From Bremia lactucae (Eukaryota > Oomycota > Peronosporomycetes > Peronosporales > Peronosporaceae), in NCBI RefSeq assembly GCF_004359215.1, contig NW_027152020.1, positions 26,903-90,902 of the forward strand: DNA of 64,000 nucleotides, in the 5' to 3' direction. Positions 55,541-64,000 of the stretch are shown one piece after another. The translations under genes and the position numbers were made by a program. Each line of letters begins with the position of its first letter. Within the stretch, counting starts at the first letter, position 1. Below the pieces are notes generated by a model. The model saw only the letters and a list, made by a program, of their open reading frames with translations. It did not search any database and was not told the DNA's origin.

Positions 55541-56574
55541 TTATAACTCGAAATGGTTCTTCACTGATTTCCGTAGTGGGAAAGTCAGGCAGATCTACAC
55601 ACTCTTCATAGAAGTTGAGTACGTCGCCGATATTCGGTCCGCAAAGTTTTTCCTGAGAGCGAACGGGTTCTCAGCAGCTCATCGATGGACAAAAGTGTCC
55701 TCGATAAGAAGACCGGATTGGACGTCTTTTACGTCTAAATTTTAAAAGTCGTGACAGGCAAATCGTTTGAATAAGAATTTAATAGATTTTAAAAATGTGT
55801 TTTCGAATTGGTACAAAGCGAGCTGCCTAAGAATATAGGCACTCGACATGAGATTGACTAATACCAGGCTCGAAACAATGTGTCATGAAGTGGTCACTGT
55901 CTCGTGAACAAGTAATAGCGATCGACAAGTTCATTGCCGTTCGCTTATCAGCGGGCCATGAGAGGGAACATTCCCACAAGCTCTCCGACCTTCTGTGTGC
56001 GTAAGGCAACAGGAAATGGCAGTTGAATATTGCAACAATACCGTCTCAAGCGCCGATACCGAGGAAGGACGTAATTATTGTTGGTATGCCAATGAGGACC
56101 ATCTTTTCGTCCATATATCTGATGAAAGCTTTCTATCAGATCCTAATGCGCGAACAGGAATCTGTTCACATCAGTAAGCACCCCGAACAGCATGCTTTGG
56201 GAATGGATAGTGATGCCACAGGGTCTTCGTCATTCCCTTGCTATATTCATCAGGTGTATAATCAGTCTGTTGAAATCGGTGTGAGATTTTGCACCGAGTT
56301 CGTTTGATGAAGTAATAAACGAATAGTCGGACGTTGCTGTACAATAAATCTCACGTCCGTAAGATTCTTACTTTTGTGTCTGTACGACAAATTCAACAAG
56401 TCTATATTCGCCGAAAGTGGGATATCACTTTTTGGATGCATCGTAGGGAAACCCAGTATACGCCTTGATCCTAAAAAGATCAAGGCGATTACTGACTGGC
56501 ATGTACCAATCGATATCAAGGGTTTTCAAAAATATCTCGGACTAGCGGCGTACTTGAACAAGTACTATCGCAAT
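55541..56574 (+). pseudogene. Family B RT remnant, forward
   Basis: It aligns with 7,686-8,400: linker from 55,541, RT start near 55,990 (FCVRKATGN-like, then APIPRKDVIIVGMPMRTIFS, SIYLMKAFYQILMREQ), and thumb at 56,374-56,574 (RLDPKKIKAITDWHVPIDIK, FQKYLGLAAYLNKYYRN). It is interrupted at about 56,575 by mitochondrial-type sequence. Confidence 0.8.
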
Positions 56575-56611
56575 ATTAAATATATTCCCAGTGAAAAAAA
56601 CGGGGTAAAAT

Positions 56612-56710
56612 TTCTTTAATAGGATTTGAACCTACAACTTGATGGTTGAAAGCCTTGCAAACCCGGAATTAAATGTATTAATTGGAGAACTGTATTAAGA
56701 TTTTAAAGAA
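56612..56710 (-). tRNA. tRNA-like segment (possible mitochondrial tRNA remnant)
   Basis: On the minus strand, TTCTTTA and TAAAGAA could form a 7-bp acceptor stem, and GTAGGTTCAAATCCTAT is a good T-arm with the GGTTCAAATCC box. The span (99 nt) is long and the anticodon arm is not clear. It partly overlaps the region where rRNA similarity begins, so this may be a degenerate or chance structure. Confidence 0.3.
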
Positions 56711-56719
56711 TACTTAACC

Positions 56720-56838
56720 AAATGAGATAATTATTGAAAGCATCTAAGTAAGAAATTATTCTTAAAAAATCATGTAAGAACTGTAAAAGACGATTACATT
56801 AATAGGTTTTGAGTGTAAATACTGTAAGACTATAACGA
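56720..56838 (+). rRNA. Fragment of a mitochondrial large-subunit rRNA 3' end
   Basis: TTGAAAGCATCTAAGTAAGA corresponds to the universally conserved 23S segment TGAAAGCATCTAAGCRxGA. Further on, GTAAAAGACGATTACATTAA and TAGGTTTTGAGTGTAAATAC match the near-terminal 23S stretch (GTTGAAGACGACGACGTTGA, TAGGCCGGGTGTGTAAGCGC) in order and spacing. The AT bias fits a mitochondrial origin. It is nonfunctional as a fragment. Confidence 0.72.
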
Positions 56839-56865
56839 AATGACGCTGCACCTTTCTTGTGTGTT

Positions 56866-57330
56866 CGAGGAAAATGTAAATTGGTCACAGAACGCTAATT
56901 TTTAGCATTCCTTTGAAGGTATCAAGCAAAGCTTAGCGCAATTGCCAATTTCAATGATGGTAGACCAACTGATACCATTTCATGTGGTCTGTGACGCCAG
57001 CGACTTTGTAATCGGCCGTGACTTAATGCAATATAATACAGAAGGCGCAGAGCGCATTTTCTACTATCAATTGCGTCTGCTGGAGGTATTTACGCAGTAA
57101 ATGAAAGGTTACTCCTACCTTAAATATGCAATGGCTTAGTTTCGAGTCTATATCTTACGAGATAGACTGTTCATTGTTTACACAGAGACCAAATGTCTTT
57201 ACGCAGGGCAGTAAACAGTCCACACCTTTTGCCTTTAACGGCAAGGTGGTTGTCTTCTTCGCGGTGTTATGGCCCTTTCCGTTACATGATACTAAGTTTT
57301 ACATGCATGTTACTTATGTAAAGTGCTATA
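56866..57330 (+). pseudogene. Family B RNase H remnant
   Basis: After the mitochondrial insert pol resumes: NVNWSQNANF, stop, HSFEGIKQSLAQLPI. RNase H follows (PFHVVCDASDFVIGRDLMQY, then YTETK- near 57,180). Stops are frequent and the copy ends near 57,330. Confidence 0.75.
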
Positions 57331-57545
57331 CTTGAATTAGCGGGTGTAGCACGTCGCATGTTTCTGTGTTATTAATGGAAGCTAGACCCATTATTAGCCA
57401 GTAAGATATCGGTACGTAGATGGAAGACTTCCATGAGGTCGGGAAGTCTTTGCATACTTGGGTTTTTCAGAGTTAAATTTTACCTATGTCACGACTTCCT
57501 CACGCGCACGCGTAAGCCAGGTAAAGTCGCTCTAAGCCCGTTACA
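57331..57545 (+). mobile_element. Right part of a family C LTR
   Basis: The end ...GCCCGTTACA at 57,545 is followed two bases later by the primer-binding site TGGTAGCACTT (57,548-57,558) and gag. The left boundary is not visible, because no second copy of this LTR is in the window. Confidence 0.5.
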
Positions 57546-57547
57546 CC

Positions 57548-57558
57548 TGGTAGCACTT
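57548..57558 (+). promoter_or_regulatory. Primer-binding site of family C
   Basis: TGGTAGCACTT is identical to that of families A and B and lies at the same 2-base spacing after the LTR end. Confidence 0.7.
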
Positions 57559-57586
57559 TCTAGTCCATCCCATGATTTAGTTTGAG

Positions 57587-58620
57587 ATGAGCAATCCCGC
57601 GTCGTCACCGAATCAAGAGATGACTCTGCATCACACGGCTTCTTACCAGTACAGAGTGGCAAGCTCCCCACCGCCCGCAGCGGTGTCGGGAGAAGTCGTC
57701 GTCACGTCACCAGTACAGAGTGGCAAGCTCTCCACCGCCCGCAGCGGTGTCGGGAGAAGTCGTCGTCACGTCACTGCTGAGCTCAGCGATGCCGAACAGA
57801 AGGCGACTTGCCATTAACGAGTTCATGGATCGCGAGCTCGCCGATTCTCATCGGCGATTACTAACTCCCTCGCGTACTTCACGGAACAAGTCTGTGTGGA
57901 TGGAAACATCTACATACTCTGGTGTAGGTAAGGACAATCTTCCCCTGAATCGATGGTTTCGAGAGGTCAAAATTGCGATCGACTCGCGATTGATCTATCC
58001 GCCTAAGGCAAATGTGAATTCCCTTCTTTTTCGGTTGTCCAAGAAGGCCAAGGAGGGGGCTCGCGGTAAGCTCGTTGTGGACGAGTAAGCGTTTTCGACC
58101 CTGACCGTTCTACAAAACGACCTTCGTCTCGCCTTTGAGCCGCCTCAAGACGAATCCCGCGTGCGAGCCGAGTTTTTCGCGCTCCGACAAGAAAAGATGT
58201 CGATACGCGACTATGTCCAAAAGACATTACACCTGGCTTCGTGCATTGTCACGAAGCCCATTGACATGGCAACCCAGGTTCACGTCTTCGTGTTTGGTAT
58301 GCGTGAGGGTATGACGCGCTATTGCATCACGCGAGAAAATCCATCTTCCATGGAGCAAGTATTTGCTCTCGCGTTGCGCGAGGACTATATCGTGACATCT
58401 TCTTATGCAAGCGTCATTCCGGTAGAGCACCGACCACCTGGTCCAGAGCCGATGGAGATCGACGTCGTCCGACTCCTGCTCGACAGTCTGCAAGGAATGA
58501 CCGTCCACTTGCCTGCTTCGTTGCCAAAAACAAGACCACCGTGCCGCGAAGTGCCGCGCACCAGCTCCCGCTGTCAATCATGCTGACGTCGCTGGTCACT
58601 TCGTCTCTGACCAAGTTACA
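57587..58620 (+). pseudogene. Family C gag, few disruptions
   Basis: After a short Ser/Pro-rich start, the frame from about 57,720 reads MASSPPPAAVSGEVVVTS, LPLNRWFREVKIAIDSRLIY and NSLLFRLSKKAKEGARGKLV. One TAA at 58,086 interrupts it. It then continues to 58,586 with FEPPQDESRVRAEFFALRQE, ASCIVTKPIDMATQVHVFVF and EQVFALALREDYIVTSSYAS, the Retrotrans_gag capsid block, then PEPMEIDVV. No intact zinc knuckle follows. A 64-bp tandem duplication near the start shifts the frame. Confidence 0.85.
57646..57773 (+). repeat. 64-bp tandem duplication in family C gag start
   Basis: Two units (57,646-57,709 and 57,710-57,773) beginning CCAGTACAGAGTGGCAAGCT differ by one base. Because 64 is not a multiple of three, the second unit changes frame. 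Confidence 0.9.
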
Positions 58621-58639
58621 CTGTCGATAAACGACAGCT

Positions 58640-59270
58640 ACATGTAGTGGCGGGGCACCGTACTGGTTGGAACCTAGGTCCGGGTCCTCTGGTGGTAACC
58701 CGAACTCTTAGCCCCAGCGGGCTCCATGCACATTTTACTGTCACCACATCGAATGGGGACTCGCGGCTGATTATCGTAAATCTTTACGTCGCCGGGATCC
58801 GGCTACCTTTGCGTGCGCTCCTTGATTCCGGAGTGACTAACAACGTCTTTCGCGTATCATGTCTATCATTACATGACGCGCGTTCCTGTCCGTGAAAGCC
58901 CTGGCGAAGTTGTGGTGAAATTGGCTGATGGAAAGCCTAGTCGTCTTTCACGACGAGAAGTGTCGCTGCCATACTGTTTCGATGGTTTTAGCAGCAACGA
59001 CAATTTCTTGATTATACTCATATACTATGCGTTTGATTGAATCTTGGGTGTTTCGTTGCTGGCACGATATCAGCCTTAGATCGACTGGTTGTCGCGGTCG
59101 GTCAAACGTGGAAAGGGATTCAACGTCAGCGTGGTGTTCACACATCTCTTGGTCGCCCAAAAAATTGGCCTCACGTCGCCGTGGTGGACAGCGCGTCTAC
59201 GACTTGGGCAGTGCATGTAGAGAGTGGTGGCCCGCTTTGTACTGTTTGCGCGATCTCTTAGACGCCCCAG
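58640..59270 (+). pseudogene. Family C protease region
   Basis: 58,647-58,895 reads NLYVAGIRLPLRALLDSGVT then NNVFRVSC, the retropepsin core with DSGVTNN in place of DSGATNN. In later frames SLPYCFDGFSSNDNFLII and LLARYQP (about 58,960-59,070) match the ILGxPWLxRYxPxIDW region. Frameshifts break it. Confidence 0.8.
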
Positions 59271-59298
59271 GCTATTCGCGAACCTTGCGTCGCCGCGA

Positions 59299-59439
59299 AG
59301 TAATCGAGACAATGGTCGAGCAGAGGCTCCCACTCAAAAATAATGTGGTTGAGCTGAGGAACCCACAAGGAACTACGGTGGTCGAGCGAGGGATCCCACT
59401 CGTTAACAACTTGGTCGAGCAGGGGCTCCCCCTCCAAGT
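59299..59439 (+). repeat. 33-bp tandem repeats in the protease-RT linker of family C
   Basis: Units start at 59,314, 59,347, 59,380 and 59,413 with GTCGAGC or GTTGAGC and encode a VExxLPLxNNV-like 11-residue repeat. A reversed copy of one unit lies at about 59,535-59,565. The linker continues frameshifted to about 59,680. Confidence 0.8.
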
Positions 59440-59682
59440 AAAAAAAGGAAGAACCTGACCATTCGTACCGGACCTTTTTGACGGGAGCATCGCAGGCTTG
59501 GCCATCGTCGCATGATGTGAGAGCCCCTGCTTCGCTTGAGTGATAGCACCTGCTCGACCACGTTGTTTTCATTTGGGGGGGGTGATACACTTGTATGTGA
59601 CCACAGTCCGACCGACTTGGCTTTGATCTCCGTGTTTGAGCACGTGGAAGGCAGCTCATGACTCCGTCGATTCGTCGACGTC

Positions 59683-60034
59683 TTGCAGTCACCTCGCACT
59701 GATTCCTCCGTTACACGGCTTCCAAGTTTGTTCTGGAATCATTTCCTGCGCGACCTTAAGGCGGGTATAATTGTTAAAGTGTGCTTGCTAACAGAGGAGG
59801 CTACAAATAGCATGTTATCACTTGAAGCGGACAAGTCTGCTCTACATCCCAAGAGCGCTGGGCCAAAGTCAGCGCGGGGAGAGCGATTTAAGGCTCAATC
59901 TTTGAACGCCTTACGCGAATTCGTAGCCCACCCTATCAGATCGTCTGCGAATACGCAGACGTGTCTTTAGACAGTGTCCCGACTGAACTCCCTGCTGATC
60001 AGGGAGTTTATTACGAAATTGGCCTCGTACCGCG
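59683..60034 (+). pseudogene. Family C linker up to the start of RT
   Basis: 59,683-59,970 reads FLRDLKAGIIVKVCLLTEEA, NSMLSLEADKSALHPKSAGP and ARGERFKAQSLNALREF; the next frame reads SVPTELPADQGVYYEIGLVP, the usual entry to RT. At about 60,034 it is joined to the family A antisense ORF, so RT is missing. Confidence 0.8.
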
Positions 60035-60754
60035 CCGCATTCATCCGCAATCCGATGCGATGAAACAGCGGTCGCAACGAATTAATTTCGCCCGCTGGCG
60101 TGTGAAAGAAATCATGGGCGGTACTGTATCCCCTATTCTTCGAACAACGCTGCTTCTGCTAGTCCATTTGAGACTAGCGAAGAGGCCTCAGCTGGTGCTC
60201 CTATTCATAGAAAGTCACCAAGCCGGGTACGTCAATACGTAGAGTATCAATCGGTTTCCAAAAGTCGAAACTCTTCGGGTAGCATTTCCATTGGACGAGG
60301 ATCTGATACCTTTACCTCAAAGAGCGGTGGGCAAGCAACCTTCCTACAAGATAGCGTTGATTCCCACCCGCATCCATCAGTGCAGGCGGCGCCCGATAGG
60401 AGTGGCGATCTCGCCCACCTACTCGCGGCAGCGTTACTTTTGTCCGTTCAGTCACATGCGTTAAGCGCTGCTGAGCGACGTATTGTGGATATCGAGGGTC
60501 AAGTCTCGCGACTGATCCCGGATCTATGAGATATCTGAGCGAAGGCTCGTCAGGGTTATATATGCCTGAAGACTCGCTTGGACCTTTTTGAGCGGATAAT
60601 GCTGAGAGATCCACGTTACTCGCATGTTTTCCCTCGCTCTCCGAGTCCTGTTCGTGGTTGGAGGAGTCGGTCAGCTGATAGTATTTCACCTTCTCGGTCT
60701 TCATCACCCGAACGCCGCTCGACTCACAGTCGGCGTCACCGTCGGTCTCCTTAG
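60035..60754 (+). pseudogene. Antisense ORF of family A, C-terminal half (element inverted)
   Basis: It begins within the central block (HPQSDAMKQRSQRINFARWR, VKEIMGGTV). It continues in an adjacent frame through ETSEEASAGAPIHRKSPSR, SISIGRGSDTFTSKSGGQAT and LAHLLAAALLLSVQSHALSA, to AERRIVDIEGQVSRL. The tail is RSPSPVRGWRSRSADSISPS and RRSTHSRRHRRSP, ending in TAG at 60,752-60,754, the same relative stop as at 51,025. It shows that the C-terminal half carries an Ala/Leu helix and the RS tail. Confidence 0.7.
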
Positions 60755-62900
60755 ACGGATGGGAGTATGTGACCTCATTTGGGTCTACATACCTTTTTTA
60801 GACGACTCACGTAAAATACGGGGTGCGTCTTCATATACGGGGAAGGGTGAGCCTATAATTTAGGTCTCCAACCTCTTCTACCACCACAAAGGGCCCAATG
60901 AAACACGGCAACAACTTCGTAGTACCTCCAGGTAGTATAAAATTGCATTGTTAGGTAGTGTAGCAGAACTTAATAGTACTTCTTCACTGACTTTAAAGCG
61001 ATCATTATCTTTGCGAACATTTCGGTCCACATAAATGTTTGCTTGTCCTGTGCGCTTGCCATCGCGTCACGGACGTTTTGTTTGATGGCTTATCGCTCGT
61101 CCACAAAGCGTTGAGCCTCGTGCACGTTTTTAGCATCAAACTCGCCGAGGATACCGCCGAGGGGTCGGTTATAAGACGTATTTCATTGACCACTGCTAAA
61201 CTGGCAGGGTTACTAGGGCATGTTTCTGTCGTTGAGATGATACCCTCGCGGGTCATCGTCATATTGACGAAACCATGTCCCTTTTTCGCACCGAGCATAG
61301 TAAGGAGCCCTTTTCCACTAAGACTCGGGCTGCGCACAAACGAGACTGGCGTCCGAGGATGGCACAGTCCGTTTAAATAAAATGGTGTTTCACCCGTGCT
61401 GGTGTGGACCCTGTTAGTTATAGCGAGCTCCACAAAGGGCAATTGTTTGCTCAATTCTTTGGGAGTTGCTATAGTGCGCAAGACATCCGCCACGACCCGA
61501 TAGGCACGTTCGATTCGGCCATCGCTCTGGGGATGATCTGCGGTCGACATGTGGAGCTTGCTACCGAGCAGCTCGAACACATGCCGCCAGAAAAACAGAC
61601 GTAAATGTGGATCCAGGTCTAATACGATGGACTCGGGCATCTAGTGTAGTAGGTATATATGATCCAGGAACAAGAGAGCTGCCTCCTTGCCTGTGATCGA
61701 CGCTTTACATGGTACTAAATGCACCATTTTTCTCAGTCTGTCTACAAAGACGACAAGCCCCGTCCGACCCTTATGATCGGGCGGCATGCCAAATATGAAG
61801 TCCAGACTTACTGACTTCCAACAGTTGGTTAGAATCGGTAGCGGCTTCAGTGGCGCACCGTTGGACGGTGCAGGCTTAATGCGCTGACTCTGTTCGCAAG
61901 AGCGAATTAAGTTGGCCACCCATCTATTTAGGTTTGGCCAGCAAAATTCATTTGACACTTGTAAGAATGTCTTTTTACGGCCCAGATGCCCACTAGATGG
62001 TGCATCATGGAGCACGTGAAGGATCATCAGCTTGAGATCTATCCATGGGGCACATAGTTTCTCAAGCGATAATAAGGTGACAGCTGATGTCATAACAGGC
62101 CATAGCTATAGCTAAAGCGATTGAGCTTAGCTTTTAGGTGCGACGAGAGGGAAAAATCTCGTCGTTCAAAGTGATCCAACAGCAGGCGACAATGGTCATC
62201 CTGACTGTAGCTTTCTTTTATTACAGAGGCTAATGAGCTCGTCACGTGGTATGCCTTCATGACTGCCAGCGTTGATGGCTGAAATTGTGATTTAGCACTA
62301 GACGCACTTTCCTAGTGTCTTACCTCGAAGTCTGGTCTGCGCGATAAAGCGTCAGCCAAGACATTCGACTTACTCGGCTTGTATTCAACTTTGAAATTAA
62401 TTTCAGAGAAGAATGTAAGCCATCTTGCCATTCTAGGCGAGAAGTGCGGTGAGTTTATTGCGGTCCGCAGTGATGCGTGATGAGTGATCCGTATAAACCA
62501 TAAATGATTCGGTTATCAGTAGGGTGCACACGTACTTGACAAGAGCAAGTAGCTCATTGTCTTGCACGGGTAATTCAGCTCCGCGGATTTTAAAAGCCGT
62601 GATTGATAAGAGATGACACGGCCAACGCCGTCGTCATCCTTCTGCATGAGCGCGCTGCCGATTTCAAAATTACTTGCATCGCAGACGACGCTAAAGGGCT
62701 TATCCGCGTCTGGCAATGCCAAGGCCGGTGCTCCACAAGAGACTGCTTCACTGATGTAAATGCATCTTCTTGTTCTTTTCACCAAACCCATTCTATGTCC
62801 TTTTTAAGGAGATCAGATAATGGTTTAGTTTGCTCAGCATATTTCTTGCTATATTTATGCAAGTAATTAGCGAGCCCTAGGCATTGGCGCAAAACTTTTT
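60755..62900 (-). pseudogene. Family A integrase and RNase H, reverse
   Basis: Integrase C-terminal module 60,860-61,200. Core 61,640-61,005 (PQSDGRIERAYRVVADVLRT, with the catalytic-glutamate segment present). Core start and zinc domain 62,093-61,641 (LHVLHDAPSSGHLGRKKTF, SCEQSQRIKP with one zinc Cys changed to Ser). RNase H end 62,330-62,520 and start 62,791-62,516 (FSVVCDASNFEIGSALMQKD). RT thumb to about 62,940. Confidence 0.87.
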
Positions 62901-63173
62901 CATGCCGTGAGATCGGCCATTCCTTTACCGGTTTTAGCTTGTCTTTGCCTGCTCGTACACCTAGCACAGGTATCTCGGGGACCCCAATGCACTTTTGCAA
63001 GTTGACCTACAATCGGGCGTCCTTCAAAGTCTGCAACACAGCGTCTAAATGACGCTTGTGCGACTCTATTGCGCTCAGCCCGTCCTTTACTATGCATAAA
63101 TACATCGTCAAAGTGTACTGCCGAATTCGTCAGCAAAAAATCATGTCCTTTTGAGCTGGTATTCAAGCGGTAT
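62901..63173 (-). pseudogene. Chimeric copia/family A RT segment, reverse
   Basis: Reading on the minus strand, RT palm/thumb (FDDVFMHSKG... then LGLANYLHKYSKKYAEQTKP further down) is preceded by about 65 bp of copia integrase sequence (complement of KSCPFELVFK). The join is the same as at 49,535/49,536. Confidence 0.8.
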
Positions 63174-63174
63174 T

Positions 63175-63350
63175 CAATTTATTGAATGCGTGAAGTATCC
63201 GCCATCCTCCTGTGGCCTTTCACACACAGAAGGTCGGAGAGCTATGTGGGGAGGTTGATTCCCTCACATGGCCCGCTTTTACCCGATCGTCAAAGAATTT
63301 GTCGATCGCAAGTACTTGTTCACGAGGCAGTGGCCACTGCTTCATCACAC
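63175..63350 (-). pseudogene. RT N-terminal fragment, reverse
   Basis: The reverse strand encodes YCVMKQWPLPREQVLAIDKF, FDDRVKAGHVRESTSPHSS and TFCV, like the family B RT entry. It joins the copia scrap at 63,173 and an RNase H piece in the other orientation at about 63,351. Confidence 0.75.
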
Positions 63351-63536
63351 AGTAGGATGACGACAGCGTTGACCGTGTCATCTCTTATCAGTCCCGGCTA
63401 TTAAAAGCCGCGGAACTGAATTACCCTGTGCATGACAAAGAGCTACTTTCAATAAAGTATGCTCTTGTCAAGTTTCGTGGGCACCTATTGGGCACCGAAC
63501 CATTTGTGGTTTATACGGATCACGCATCAGTGCGGA
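63351..63536 (+). pseudogene. Family A RNase H fragment, forward
   Basis: It contains DDDSVDRVISYQSRLLKAAE, LNYPVHDKELLSIKYALVKF and FVVYTDHAS, in one frame apart from its ends. It is cut at both sides by oppositely oriented pieces. Confidence 0.8.
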
Positions 63537-63538
63537 CC

Positions 63539-63857
63539 TGTTGAGAGCCTCGCTCCGAGCCTGCTCATGCCTCAGCTCATCCTGAGTCTGAGTGACGGAC
63601 TCCGCCGCAGCATGGCTCTGTGCCTCGGACGCGGCTCTCCGCTGTCCGAGCACGAATGCCCCAAACTGCTCCAACTGAGCAACATCTTGATCATGAGAGC
63701 TACCCAGAAGCCTGGTCAGGGCTTGTTCACCAAGTCCCTGCGCCATATGCCCTGCCACCTCCCGATGATTTTCGGAGAGGTAGGGAACATGAGCCCAATC
63801 GATGTCGAGGCTCATCCTCACGTACACACGCAGAGATGCGGGTCGTGGGAAGGATTT
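63539..63857 (-). pseudogene. Family A gag leader, reverse
   Basis: The minus-strand frame 63,860-63,468 (KSFPRPASLRVYVRMSLDID, GLGEQALTRLLGSSHDQDVA) is the region between the primer site and the capsid start in the complete element. Confidence 0.8.
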
Positions 63858-63858
63858 C

Positions 63859-63869
63859 AAGTGCTACCA
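63859..63869 (-). promoter_or_regulatory. Primer-binding site, reverse
   Basis: AAGTGCTACCA is the complement of TGGTAGCACTT and lies two bases from the LTR end at 63,872. Confidence 0.75.
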
Positions 63870-63871
63870 AG

Positions 63872-64000
63872 TGTAGGCGGGCACGTCTTATTGCGGCCAC
63901 GCTCTACTTAAGCACACACCCTAGCACAGCGAGGAAGCGGTTAAACCAGCTTCTCTCGCGTGCATAGAGGTAGTTGTGGTGGGCGCCTTAGCGACCTCAA
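63872..64000 (-). mobile_element. Family A LTR, reverse, cut by the window end
   Basis: On the plus strand it begins TGTAGGCGGGCACGTC, the complement of the conserved LTR end ...GCCCGCCTACA. Only its last 129 bp are inside the window. Confidence 0.85.

Larger units (their letters stand above)
56575..56865. other. Insertion of mitochondrial-type DNA (NUMT) in pol
   Basis: An AT-rich block of about 290 bp separates the RT thumb from RNase H of the same family B element. It contains an LSU rRNA 3' segment and a tRNA-like segment, both unlike the surrounding sequence. Boundaries are placed where the pol similarity stops and restarts and are accurate to perhaps 15 bp. Confidence 0.65.

Noticed and set aside
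61039..61380. 113-aa forward frame
   Set aside because: It is the complement of the family A integrase C-terminal region; similar shadow frames occur opposite integrase at 1702-2045 and 14,678-14,983.
1..64000. CRISPR arrays, prokaryotic operons, secreted RXLR-type effectors
   Set aside because: There are no regularly spaced repeats with spacers and no bacterial gene organisation. No frame showed a signal peptide followed by an RXLR-EER pattern.

Overview
The window looks like nuclear DNA of a filamentous eukaryote, most likely an oomycete (Peronosporales-like). The support is three related Ty3/gypsy families with chromodomain-type integrase ends, four of the six modelled introns exactly 65 nt long (the others are 63-69 and 140 nt), and a small host-gene island inside a sea of broken retroelements. 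The species cannot be fixed from the sequence. The assembly is stitched: one 788-N gap at 2080-2867 and single-N joins at 45741 and 49714.

Layout. 1-17,559: nested, decayed Ty3/gypsy copies of two families, called here A and B, in both orientations. 17,560-18,670: remnant of a host-like gene with a broken fibronectin-III-like domain. 19.2-34.0 kb: more A and B copies, including a 3,585-bp segment (24,680-28,264) that repeats 10,544-14,128. 34.3-44.2 kb: the gene island. It holds a DUF6930-like/MYND zinc-finger protein with a CaaX-like end, a divergently transcribed COP9 signalosome subunit 8 only 82 bp away, a GYPPQ-repeat/HGK-tail protein, and one hypothetical protein. 44,212-53,173: one complete family A element with both LTRs and a 5-bp target duplication (AATTG). 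It carries a partial tandem duplication, a fold-back hairpin and a Ty1/copia insertion. 53.2-57.3 kb: broken family B pieces with a mitochondrial rRNA fragment inserted in pol. 57.3-60.0 kb: the 5' part of a third family, C. 60.0-64.0 kb: inverted family A pieces ending in an LTR at the window edge.

The strongest unexplained signal is an additional ORF on the strand opposite to pol, between pol and the 3' LTR. It occurs in five family A copies, and a different antisense ORF sits in the same place in two family B copies. The family A product would be about 500 residues, with a basic nuclear-localisation-like N terminus (PPKRG...KRTRRVN), a conserved central block, and an arginine/serine-rich C terminus whose start and stop positions recur in separate copies. 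The window also records how these elements are destroyed: microhomology deletions, reciprocal exchanges at recurrent breakpoints, a fold-back template switch, and chimeric copia/gypsy junctions present at two loci.
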